Origin: Actinophytocola oryzae
Lineage (GTDB): Bacteria; Actinomycetota; Actinomycetes; Mycobacteriales; Pseudonocardiaceae
Length of the DNA: 64,000 nucleotides
Assembly (NCBI RefSeq): GCF_004364325.1
Contig: NZ_SOCP01000004.1
Location: 1 to 64,000 of the forward strand
Reading direction: 5' to 3'
The notes under the pieces: model-generated
Told to the model about the DNA's origin: nothing
Seen by the model: the letters and a program-made list of their open reading frames with translations, nothing else
Databases searched by the model: none
Translations under genes and position numbers: made by a program
In this document: in pieces, positions 1-7,043 of the stretch
How the letters are laid out: every line of letters starts with the position of its first letter
Numbering within the stretch: the stretch's first letter is position 1

Positions 1-259
1 GGGTGAGCGGGCCTTTACCCGGCGTCTTCCCTCCTGCGCGCGGAAGTCCCTGGGCTCGCTTCGCTCGCGCAGGGACTTCCGTGCTCGTCAGTCCAGACGC
101 CGGCGGCCCGCTCACGGTGTTGGTTTGGCTCGCTCCGCTCGCGGGGTGAGCGGGCCTTTACCCGGCGTCTTCCCTCCTGCGCGCGGAAGTCCCTGGGCTC
201 GCTTCGCTCGCGCAGGGACTTCCGTGCTCGTCAGTCCAGACGCCGGCGGCCCGCTCACG
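1..259. repeat. Two tandem copies of a ~113-bp nested palindrome
   Basis: Positions 1-116 recur at 144-259 with a 143-bp period, separated by 27 bp of CG-rich spacer. Each copy is a nested inverted repeat. In copy 1, arm 3-13 pairs with 105-115 (GTGAGCGGGCC with its complement), 19-27 pairs with 95-103, and 42-52 (GGAAGTCCCTG) pairs with 70-80. Copy 2 has the same pairs shifted by 143. The centre between the inner arms is rich in CTCGC. No protein-coding reading is convincing here. The unit could fold into a long cruciform or RNA hairpin. It may be a REP-like or miniature mobile sequence, or a strong terminator for the gene at 322-1287 which ends just to the right. The array may continue left of the window. 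Confidence 0.85.
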
Positions 260-321
260 CGTTGTGGGGTTGCACGGTTTGCTCGCTCGGCGCGTTGAGT
301 GACACCATCCGTTGCCCTCCC

Positions 322-1287
322 TCACGGGGAGGCCAACTGCGTGCCGAGTGGAGTGCGGGTGTGGCGCAGGTACCGGCCCGTGCGGTGGGTCGTCACCAGG
401 CCGGCTTCGCGCAGGACCGTCAGGTGCTCGCTCACCGTGCTGTTCGGGAAGGCGCACCGGCGGGCGAGCGCGGTGGTCGACGTCGGTTCCGTCAGTGCCG
501 CGAGCAGGGTCGCCCTGGTCGCGCCCAGCAACCGCGCCAGCGCGGCTGGCGGGTCGGACCTCGGCTCCCACAGCGCCGCGATGCCCCGCGCCGGGTACTC
601 GATCGTCGGGAGCGACGGCCGGTCCAGGATGACCCCCACACCCGGCCACTCGAACGCGCTCGGCATCAGGGCGAGGCCCGCCTCCACGTCGCGGTAGCCG
701 GTCGTCGGGATGTCCACCACCAGCGTCGGGTGCTGCCAGTGGACCCTGGGGTGCAGGTCCGCGAGCACGGCCGCGAGGCCGCCCTCCGCGAGCAGGTGGG
801 TCCGGTACGCGATGTCGCCTGCCAGCACGTCCCTGACCCGGGGCCACCACGGCTCGATCAGCCGATCCCAGCACGCCGCCAGCGTGTCCGCCAGCAGGTT
901 CCGCGCCCGGATCGGGTGGTCCACCAGCGCCTGCGCGGGCGGCGGCAGCCTGCGGCCGTGCTGCTGCCGCAGGCACCGTGACAGCTCCGCGCGCACCCGT
1001 GCCGCCGGGGCCCCTCGGACCACGGCCAGCTCGTCGGCGAACCCTGCCTCTGGGGCGGCCGGTGGCGGGAACAGGAAGTCCGGGTTGTACGACGTGTACC
1101 GCGTGACCTGCAGCAACGGCGTCAGGTCCAGCTCGGCCAGCGCCGGCGCCACCGCACGCAGCCAGGGCTGGTGGTAGCCCTGCCGGTGCGGCTGGGTCAG
1201 CAGTCGCACGGCGCTCAGCGTCTCCCGCAGTGGCGAGATCGCCCAGCGGCACGACGCTGGGTCGGTGAGGCGGAACGTGATCGGCAC
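322..1287 (-). CDS. DUF5937/ArsR-type winged-helix transcriptional regulator
   Basis: A 321-residue cytoplasmic regulator. The C-terminal ~75 residues form an ArsR-type winged helix (recognition region NSTVSEHLTVLREAGLV, wing RTGRYLRH). The N-terminal ~230 residues match the DUF5937 sensor region that precedes such HTH domains in actinobacteria. The start is GTG at 1287, preceded by an AAAGGTGG-like Shine-Dalgarno. It is divergent from the MFS pump at 1335, with only 47 bp between the start codons and an inverted repeat in the gap. The natural inference is that it represses the pump and itself. The ligand is unknown. No metal-binding cysteine pair of classical ArsR/SmtB is visible, so metal sensing is unlikely. 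Confidence 0.85.
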   Translation of the reverse strand: MPITFRLTDPASCRWAISPLRETLSAVRLLTQPHRQGYHQPWLRAVAPALAELDLTPLLQVTRYTSYNPDFLFPPPAAPEAGFADELAVVRGAPAARVRAELSRCLRQQHGRRLPPPAQALVDHPIRARNLLADTLAACWDRLIEPWWPRVRDVLAGDIAYRTHLLAEGGLAAVLADLHPRVHWQHPTLVVDIPTTGYRDVEAGLALMPSAFEWPGVGVILDRPSLPTIEYPARGIAALWEPRSDPPAALARLLGATRATLLAALTEPTSTTALARRCAFPNSTVSEHLTVLREAGLVTTHRTGRYLRHTRTPLGTQLASP

Positions 1288-1296
1288 CCGGCCACC

Positions 1297-1314
1297 TTTC
1301 GGTTCAGGCCGAAA
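1297..1314. promoter_or_regulatory. Candidate operator between DUF5937/ArsR regulator and MFS gene
   Basis: TTTCGG-N6-CCGAAA is a perfect 6-bp inverted repeat with a 6-bp spacer, in the 47-bp gap between two divergent start codons. The position fits an operator for the HTH protein at 322-1287. Assignment to that regulator is inference from position and symmetry only. Confidence 0.5.
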
Positions 1315-1334
1315 TCATCGAACGGCGACGCACG

Positions 1335-2516
1335 ATGTCGCAACCTTTCGACATGGCGTTTCGGGTGCTCCTGTGGTCGCGGGCCGTCTCGTTCACCGGG
1401 GACGGGATCGGGCGGACCGCCCTCGTGCTGTACGCGGCTGCCCACGGCAGCGCGGCGGTCAGCCTCGTCCTCCTCGCGGTCGCGGTGCCGCGTTTCCTGG
1501 GGCCGGTCGCGGGGGCACTCGCCGACCGTCTCGACCAGCGCAAGCTCATGGCCGTCTGCGAGGTCGGGCAGGCCGTCGTCTTCGTGTTGCTCGCGGTCCT
1601 CACGCCGTCGCTGCCGGTGCTCGTCGCGCTGGCCGGGGTCGCGGGCTGCTTCGCCACCGCGTTCGTGCCCGCGGGCCGCAGTGTGGTGCCGGTGCTCGTG
1701 CCGGAGCGGGATCTGGGGCGTGCCAACGCGTTGCTCGGCACCGCCTTCACACTCCAGACCGCGGTCGGCCCCACGATCGGCGGCCTGGCGGTGGAGGCGG
1801 GCGGGTCACGGGTCGCGTTCGCTTTCAACGCGCTCACGTTCGTCGTCTCGGCCCTGCTGCTGACCAGGCTGCCCGCGCTGAGGCCGCACGGCGTCCCGAA
1901 GGGATTGTGGACGGAGACGGTGGCGGGCCTGAGGTTCGTCGCCACCACCCCGGGCCCGCGAGCACTCGCGCTCTCGCTGTTCGTGGTGGTGTCCTTCGTG
2001 GCCATGGACAACGTCGCGCTCGTGTTCCTCGTCGAGGACCGGCTCCACGGCTCCGCGGCGGAGTTCGGCCTCACACAGGCGGCCTTCGGTGTCGGGATGC
2101 TCGCCGCGTCCGGGCTGCTGACCGTCGGGCGCCTGCCCGCCGTCGGGCTGCTGATCGGCGGGCTCGTGCTGAGCGCGTCGGGCACCGTCGCCACCGCGCT
2201 CCTGCCGACGGTCCTCGCCGTCGCGATGGCGCAGATCGTCGCGGGTGCCGGCAACGGGGTGGAGAACGTCGCGTCCGACACGCTCGTGCAGCGCCTCACG
2301 CCCCGCCCGATGCTCGGCCGCGCGTTCGGGGCCGTCGGCACCGCCGCGCAGCTCGGCTCGGCCGTCGCCTACGTGATCGCCGCGCCGCTGGTCAGCACGC
2401 TCGGCCCGCGTGTCACGTTCATCGTCGCCGGCGCGGGCTGCGGGCTTGCCATGCTGGTGGCCGTGCCCGCGCTACGCGCCGCCTCCCGTCCCCAGCTCCC
2501 CGCGTCGACGCACTGA
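1335..2516 (+). CDS. MFS transporter (MFS_3-like efflux permease)
   Basis: A 393-residue polytopic membrane protein with about 12 hydrophobic segments. An early MFS loop signature lies at GALADRLDQRKLM (loop 2-3, about residues 55-67). It resembles the drug-exporter-like MFS_3 group. The start ATG at 1335 lacks a clear Shine-Dalgarno and lies just downstream of the inverted repeat at 1297-1314. Because the adjacent ArsR-type regulator is divergent, it probably exports a compound sensed by that protein. The substrate cannot be read from sequence. Its stop codon is one base from the convergent permease end at 2518. Confidence 0.85.
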   Translation: MSQPFDMAFRVLLWSRAVSFTGDGIGRTALVLYAAAHGSAAVSLVLLAVAVPRFLGPVAGALADRLDQRKLMAVCEVGQAVVFVLLAVLTPSLPVLVALAGVAGCFATAFVPAGRSVVPVLVPERDLGRANALLGTAFTLQTAVGPTIGGLAVEAGGSRVAFAFNALTFVVSALLLTRLPALRPHGVPKGLWTETVAGLRFVATTPGPRALALSLFVVVSFVAMDNVALVFLVEDRLHGSAAEFGLTQAAFGVGMLAASGLLTVGRLPAVGLLIGGLVLSASGTVATALLPTVLAVAMAQIVAGAGNGVENVASDTLVQRLTPRPMLGRAFGAVGTAAQLGSAVAYVIAAPLVSTLGPRVTFIVAGAGCGLAMLVAVPALRAASRPQLPASTH

Positions 2517-2517
2517 A

Positions 2518-3357
2518 TCAGGCCCGGCGCAGGGCGGCGTCGCGGCGGGCGGCCATCGCCGAACCGGCCTCACGGCGGGCCATGCGGCGCAGCACGATCG
2601 GCGCGAGCACGAGGCCGGCGACGGCCCACGCGCCGAGCACGCCGATGGTCTCCAGGTGCCGCCACGACCCCGTGACCTCGACCGCCGCGGCCTCGTCGGG
2701 CAGCAGCGCCGAGCGGACGCCGAGGCCAAGCCAGTACACGGGGAACACCTGGCCGACCGTCTGCAGCCACGCGGGCAGCGCGGCGAGCGGGTAGAAGATG
2801 CCGGAGATCGCGATCAGGCCGGCCAACGGCAGCGTGACCAGGCCCTGGCTGCGCGGGTTGGGCAGCAGCGAGCCGATCACCGCGCCGAGCGGGAGCGTCG
2901 CGACCGCGCCGAGCAGGACGACCCACAACAGGGTCAGCCACGAGCCGACACCGAGGTCGAGGTCGTCGACCAGGAACATGCCCGGGACGAGCAGGATCAG
3001 GACACCGACGACGATCCAGTACGTCACCATCGTGGTCTTGCCGACGAGGTAGCCGACCATCCCGTACGGCGTCGTCCTGGCACGCAGCAGGGTGCCGTCC
3101 TCGCGCTCGACGCAGAGCACGCCGCTCGTGCCGAGTACCCCGGTGAAGACGATCGACATGCCCATCACGCTCGGCAGCACGAGGGTCACCAACGGGACAC
3201 CGTCGAAAGTGTCGCCACGCATGAAGAACAGCACGACGCCCATGGCGAGCGGCCAGAAGATCTGTCCGAACAGGTCGGTGGCCGTCGAGTAGGTCTGCCG
3301 GAACTCGATGAGCCCGCGCCGTAGACCGGTGCGTGCCGCGTACACCATCGGATGCAT
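2518..3357 (-). CDS. ABC-2 type transporter permease (exporter subunit)
   Basis: An ABC-2 family membrane subunit of about 279 residues with six hydrophobic segments and the usual ABC-2 loop (CVEREDGTLLRARTTP). I chose ATG at 3357 because GGAGGGGG lies 5-6 bp upstream. A longer GTG start at 3378 would overlap the TetR stop by 4 bp (GTGA) and is the alternative. It is cotranscribed with the TetR gene at 3375-3914. No ATP-binding subunit lies beside it, so it must borrow an ATPase encoded elsewhere or have lost its partner. Likely role is export of a drug or lipid controlled by the TetR protein. The substrate is unknown. Confidence 0.85.
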   Translation of the reverse strand: MHPMVYAARTGLRRGLIEFRQTYSTATDLFGQIFWPLAMGVVLFFMRGDTFDGVPLVTLVLPSVMGMSIVFTGVLGTSGVLCVEREDGTLLRARTTPYGMVGYLVGKTTMVTYWIVVGVLILLVPGMFLVDDLDLGVGSWLTLLWVVLLGAVATLPLGAVIGSLLPNPRSQGLVTLPLAGLIAISGIFYPLAALPAWLQTVGQVFPVYWLGLGVRSALLPDEAAAVEVTGSWRHLETIGVLGAWAVAGLVLAPIVLRRMARREAGSAMAARRDAALRRA

Positions 3358-3374
3358 TCTGTCCCCCTCCGAGG

Positions 3375-3914
3375 TCACTCAGCGTACAACCGGGCGACGC
3401 CGCGGAGCACCTCCGCACGCAGCCGGTCGACCGGCTCGTCCGCGAAGGCGGTGACCGGGTCGGACAGCGCGGCGATGGCCTGCGCGGCGCGCACCTTCTC
3501 CGCGAGGGTCGGGTCGGGCCCTGCCGCGATGCGGTTCGCGTCGGCCATCAGCTCGGTGAAGCGGCGGAGGGTGGGTGCCTGGGCGAGCCGCGTCAGCTCC
3601 TGTATCACGTTGTCACGCAACAACGTCCGGTGCTCGAGGTGGACGTCGAGCAGTGCCTCGAACACCTCCTGGCGGGTGGTCACGCGTGCGAGCGCGGCCT
3701 CGAGGTCCGTGAGGAACGGGTCGGCGACCGCGGCGAGGATGTCCGCCTTGGTGGGGAAGTGGTAGAGCACCGCGGTCTTGGTCATGCCCAGCTGTTCGGC
3801 GATCTCGCGGATCGACGTGCCGTGGTAGCCCTGCCGGACGAACAGACGGCGGGCGGCGTCGAGGATCTGCGCGCGGGTGCTGAGCATGCTCTCAGCATAG
3901 CGTTGCCTGACCAT
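3375..3914 (-). CDS. TetR/AcrR family transcriptional regulator
   Basis: A 179-residue TetR-family repressor. The N-terminal HTH is clear (ILDAARRLFVRQGYHGTSIR, then EIAEQLGMTKTAVLYHF), and the rest is an alpha-helical ligand domain. ATG 3914 lies inside a palindrome and 8 bp after a TATAAA-like -10 on the minus strand (plus positions 3923-3928), so the transcript may be leaderless. A second in-frame ATG at 3887 is possible. It is followed by an overlapping ABC-2 permease, the typical TetR-exporter arrangement. Two operator-like repeats at its 5' end suggest autoregulation. Confidence 0.9.
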   Translation of the reverse strand: MVRQRYAESMLSTRAQILDAARRLFVRQGYHGTSIREIAEQLGMTKTAVLYHFPTKADILAAVADPFLTDLEAALARVTTRQEVFEALLDVHLEHRTLLRDNVIQELTRLAQAPTLRRFTELMADANRIAAGPDPTLAEKVRAAQAIAALSDPVTAFADEPVDRLRAEVLRGVARLYAE

Positions 3915-3956
3915 CGGTCAGTTTTATAGGCGCGCCATTGACTTACCAACGGTCAG
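3908..3956. promoter_or_regulatory. Paired TetR operator candidates over the tetR promoter
   Basis: ACCATCGGTCAG (3910-3921) and ACCAACGGTCAG (3945-3956) are near-identical direct copies 35 bp apart. The first is part of the palindrome TGACC-ATC-GGTCA (3908-3920), the second of TGAC-N9-GTCA (3939-3955). They flank the TATAAA-like -10 of the minus-strand regulator gene. Binding by the encoded TetR protein is inferred. Confidence 0.6.
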
Positions 3957-4016
3957 GAAAAGGGGGAATCATTGTGAGACTTCTGGCACGGTGTCGCGGA
4001 GAGCCGAGGTCTTCGG

Positions 4017-4248
4017 TGGGTGGAGCGGTTCGAGGGGCCTGCGGTCGGCGACGAGCGGACCGTCCTCTCCTGGCTCGGCGCGCGACCCTGGAGCTGAAGT
4101 GCGCGGGTCTCACGACCGAGCTGGCCGGCAGGTCCGTCCTACCCTCCACGCTGTCCCTGCTCGGCCTGGTACGCCTGGCGTGACGAGACGCGGTTCGCCG
4201 ACGAGTTCGTCGCCGCCGCCGAGAGCCTGGACGTCACCGGGGTGGACC
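4017..4248 (+). pseudogene. Frameshifted remnant of a DUF664 (DinB-like) protein
   Basis: Pieces of one DUF664/DinB-like protein appear in order in different frames. First comes WVERFEGPAVGDERTVLSWL (from 4017), ending at a TGA. Then RATLELKCAGLTTELAG followed by PSTLSLLGLVR, the family signature, which ends in TGA at about 4183. Then WRDETRFADEFVAAAESLD, which runs into the end of the convergent gene. In intact family members these are continuous, with a ...VRHLAEVER helix that is deleted here. At least two frameshifts or small deletions and no usable start remain, so this is a decayed gene. Intact relatives are mini-DinB four-helix proteins of unclear, thiol-transfer-like function. Confidence 0.7.
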
Positions 4249-4250
4249 GG

Positions 4251-4655
4251 TCACCACATGTCCTCGAAGCGGGAGCCCAGCATCACCCGCGCCATCGTCG
4301 CCTTGATGACGCGCCGCAGCTCGGTCGGGCTCTCCAGCTCCGGCAGGGTCTCGAAGACGGCACGGCTGACGTCGAGGAGCGTCACGCCCCGGGTGCTCTC
4401 GTCGGTGCCGAGCACGAACCACGCCCAGCAGCGGTAGGACTCCGGCTCCGCCTCGGGGCCGCCGTTGCGGAGCATCGGGCACAGGAACACCCCGGCCACC
4501 GACTCGACCTGCCGCAGCAGCGCGGCGTCCGAGCTCCAGCGGCGGTCCCACCCGTTCGTCACGTTCTCGTGCTGGATGCGGAGCAGGTCGTCCGTGGCGG
4601 CGACGCGCACCGTGAAGTCCGGGTCCTCCCACCGCACTTCCGTCCGCTGGCGCAA
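4251..4655 (-). CDS. Hypothetical protein (134 aa)
   Basis: I do not recognise the family. Codon use has strong GC3 and the product is soluble, acidic and Trp-rich, with no signal peptide or membrane segment. The proposed start is TTG at 4655 with AGAGGAC about 8 bp upstream. No better start exists nearby. It converges on the DUF664 remnant and may have been its neighbour in an older arrangement. Function is unknown. Confidence 0.65.
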   Translation of the reverse strand: MRQRTEVRWEDPDFTVRVAATDDLLRIQHENVTNGWDRRWSSDAALLRQVESVAGVFLCPMLRNGGPEAEPESYRCWAWFVLGTDESTRGVTLLDVSRAVFETLPELESPTELRRVIKATMARVMLGSRFEDMW

Positions 4656-4765
4656 AGGTCTGTCCTCTGTATGTTCTCCAACCCACGTGCCGCACGCGAG
4701 GTTGGCAAGGGTATCGGGCGGGTATACGGGGCCGAATAGTTCCGTCTTCCCGAAAGGTCCCCCTC

Positions 4766-4951
4766 ATGGTTGCGATCCTGGCAGCGGTCTTCTTCGCCGT
4801 CGCACTGATCATGGACTTGGCCGACACGTCCGCGGCACTCGGCCCGAGCGTCTTCATCACCGCCGGTCTGCTGTGCCTCGCGCTGCACCACGCGGGCATC
4901 GGCACCAGACGGCCGGTCCGCAACGGTCGTCGCTGGAGCTACCGCCGCTGA
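4766..4951 (+). CDS. Small membrane protein (61 aa)
   Basis: A short product with two hydrophobic stretches (about residues 2-18 and 24-42) and a basic tail (RRPVRNGRRWSYRR), expected in the cytoplasmic membrane with the tail inside. ATG 4766 follows a GAAAGG-type Shine-Dalgarno. No family recognised. It stands alone between divergent and co-directional genes. Confidence 0.6.
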   Translation: MVAILAAVFFAVALIMDLADTSAALGPSVFITAGLLCLALHHAGIGTRRPVRNGRRWSYRR

Positions 4952-5041
4952 CGCTTTCCGTTGCGGCATAGGGGTGATGTCGCGGTTCTGGCGGGTGACA
5001 GGTGTGCCGTGCGCCGGTGCTGCCGGTTACGTTCGTAAGCC

Positions 5042-6433
5042 GTGCGCACTGGCGAGGTCCTCGAACGACACCCGCTGCCGGCGGAGTTCCTGCCCGGGCA
5101 CGCCGAGGACGGGAACCTCGTCCGGTACCGGGGCGTCGGGCACGACGGCATCCACCGCGTGGTCAGCGGGTCGGTCTTCGTGCCGGTCGGCCCGGCGCCG
5201 CCCGGCGGGTGGCCGGTGGTCAGTTTCGCCCACGGCACCACGGGCCTCGCCGACCACCTCGCCCCCTCGCGGGTCGGGCTGACCAGGTACGAGCGCGACC
5301 ACGTGGCCAGGTGGCTTGCCGAGGGTTTCGTGGTCGCCGCCGTCGACTACGAGGGCCTCGCGACGCCGGGACCACATCCGTACTTCCACGGCGAGGCCGT
5401 CGCGGACGATGTGATCGACATCGTCCGCGCGGCCCGCGAACTGCACGACCAGGTCGGCCGCAGGTGGGTCGTGGCCGGGTTCTCCCACGGCGCGCACGCC
5501 GCGCTGTTCACCGGCCTGGTGGCGAGCAGGTACGCGCCGGAGCTGGACTTCCGCGGCACGATCGCGCTCGCGCCACCCGTGCACCTCCCGGAGCTGGTGC
5601 GGTACCTGACCGGCGGCGGCGACCGGCCGGTGTCGCTGCTGCTGCCGTTCCTGCTGGCAGGCGTGGGGGACGACGGCGCGAGGCCGTTCCTCACCGAGAC
5701 CGGGCGACGGCTGGTGGACCTCGCCACGCGTGCGACTCTCGTCGACATGTACGGCGCGGTCGCGGGCCTGACCAACGCCGACGCCGGCATGACCGACATA
5801 CACCGCCACCCCGGCGTCACGCGGGTGCTGCGGGCGTGCCGCGTGCCGGTGACGCGGATGGACCGGCCGGTGTACCTGACCGCGGGCAGCGCGGACGAGA
5901 TCGTGCCCGCGGAGATCGTGGCGGCGTTCGTCGCGGACCTGCGGTGGGCGGGTGCCGACGTCCGGTTCGACCGGCACGAGGGCGCCACCCACGTCGAGCT
6001 GCTGTGCACGGGCCTGGACCGGGTCGTCGCGTGGGCGAGCCGGATGGTACGCACCCGCACGGGCTTCGACTGGTTCGACGCCGACCACGACGGCCGCCTG
6101 ACCTGCGACGACTTCACGGTGTACGCGTTGCGGCTGGCGCAGGCGTGCGGTTGCGCGCCTGGCGCGGGCCCGGCACGCGCGGTGCGGACGGCCTACGCCG
6201 CGCTGTGGCGTGCGTTCGCGGCCAGGACCGGCACGGACGCCGACGACTCCGTCGACCGCACGGAGTTCACGCACCGCGTGGAGACCGGCGCGGGCTTCGC
6301 GCGGGAGATCGCCGCACTGGCCGATGCGGTCCTGTGCATGGCGGCGGGCAGCGACTCGGTGTCGGCCGAGGAGATCGCGGCGGCCGTCCGCCACCCCGGC
6401 CGCACCGACCACTGGCTGTTCGCCCGCGTCTAG
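5042..6433 (+). CDS. Alpha/beta hydrolase (secretory-lipase-like) fused to EF-hand calcium-binding module
   Basis: A 463-residue two-part protein. Residues 1-335 are an alpha/beta hydrolase resembling the secretory lipase group: oxyanion region SFAHGTTG (61-68), nucleophile elbow GFSHGAH with Ser148, likely Asp285 (SADE) and His317 (ATHVEL). Residues 340-463 hold EF-hands: a canonical loop DADHDGRLTCDD (346-357), a second loop GTDADDSVDRTE (397-408) with Gly in place of the first Asp, and a degenerate third near 433-444. This resembles small actinobacterial calcium-binding proteins of the calerythrin type. No signal peptide is seen, so a cytoplasmic calcium-responsive esterase is inferred. 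GTG 5042 is the first start after an in-frame TAA at 5036, and no Shine-Dalgarno is evident. Confidence 0.8.
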   Translation: MRTGEVLERHPLPAEFLPGHAEDGNLVRYRGVGHDGIHRVVSGSVFVPVGPAPPGGWPVVSFAHGTTGLADHLAPSRVGLTRYERDHVARWLAEGFVVAAVDYEGLATPGPHPYFHGEAVADDVIDIVRAARELHDQVGRRWVVAGFSHGAHAALFTGLVASRYAPELDFRGTIALAPPVHLPELVRYLTGGGDRPVSLLLPFLLAGVGDDGARPFLTETGRRLVDLATRATLVDMYGAVAGLTNADAGMTDIHRHPGVTRVLRACRVPVTRMDRPVYLTAGSADEIVPAEIVAAFVADLRWAGADVRFDRHEGATHVELLCTGLDRVVAWASRMVRTRTGFDWFDADHDGRLTCDDFTVYALRLAQACGCAPGAGPARAVRTAYAALWRAFAARTGTDADDSVDRTEFTHRVETGAGFAREIAALADAVLCMAAGSDSVSAEEIAAAVRHPGRTDHWLFARV

Positions 6434-6495
6434 GGTGTCGATCCGGGCCGTTCGTGTTCGTCGGTGGCGCGAACCCGGTTACGAGAGGAACTCCC

Positions 6496-6876
6496 ATGAT
6501 CATCGCGCTGCCCATCGCCGACCGCCGCGTCTCCCACGTCTTCTACCGTGACGGCCTCGGTCTCGAGCCGTTCGGCGAGCCCGCGGACGACGGCGTGCCC
6601 GAGCCGCTGCAGTTCCGCCTGGCACCCGAGGTCAGCATGATGCTGGTCCCGACGGGCGGCTTCGGCTGGGTGATCGGCGGCCGCGAGGTGGCGGGCCGGG
6701 GCACGAGCGAGTGCGTGCTGACCCTGCCCGCGGCGACCCCGTCGGAGGTCGACGACATGGTGGCGAGGGCGGTGGCGGCAGGCGCCGAGGTGGTGACCGC
6801 TCCTGCCCAGCAGCCGTGGGGCTACACCGGCACCTTCACCGACCCGGACGGCCACCTCTGGCAGGTGACCGCCTGA
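6496..6876 (+). CDS. VOC family protein (glyoxalase/bleomycin-resistance fold)
   Basis: A 126-residue vicinal-oxygen-chelate domain protein. The C-terminal half has the family pattern with TGTFTDPDGHLWQV, where the Asp-Pro-Asp-Gly-His turn is typical of the glyoxalase/bleomycin-resistance superfamily. ATG 6496 is preceded by GAGAGGA. The start lies inside a longer open frame whose upstream part is a shadow of the hydrolase gene. Family members isomerise or cleave small molecules or sequester drugs, and sequence alone does not say which. A hairpin follows the stop. Confidence 0.8.
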   Translation: MIIALPIADRRVSHVFYRDGLGLEPFGEPADDGVPEPLQFRLAPEVSMMLVPTGGFGWVIGGREVAGRGTSECVLTLPAATPSEVDDMVARAVAAGAEVVTAPAQQPWGYTGTFTDPDGHLWQVTA

Positions 6877-6896
6877 CCCACCACGTCGCGGTGGGT
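6876..6896 (+). terminator. Hairpin after VOC gene
   Basis: ACCCACC pairs with GGTGGGT across a 7-base loop, starting at the last base of the stop codon. There is no T tract, so it is a weak to moderate candidate terminator. Confidence 0.4.
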
Positions 6897-7043
6897 GATC
6901 AACCGCGTCCCGATGGTGTCGCTCGTCGCGCCCGTCGGGGGATGGCACGACGCCGATCCCGGCCGTAGCGTCCTTTGTGGACGTGGTCCGTTTCGTCCTA
7001 CCTGGACGGAACTCTCGCAGTGGCCCGGAAGTGGAGTCGTGTC

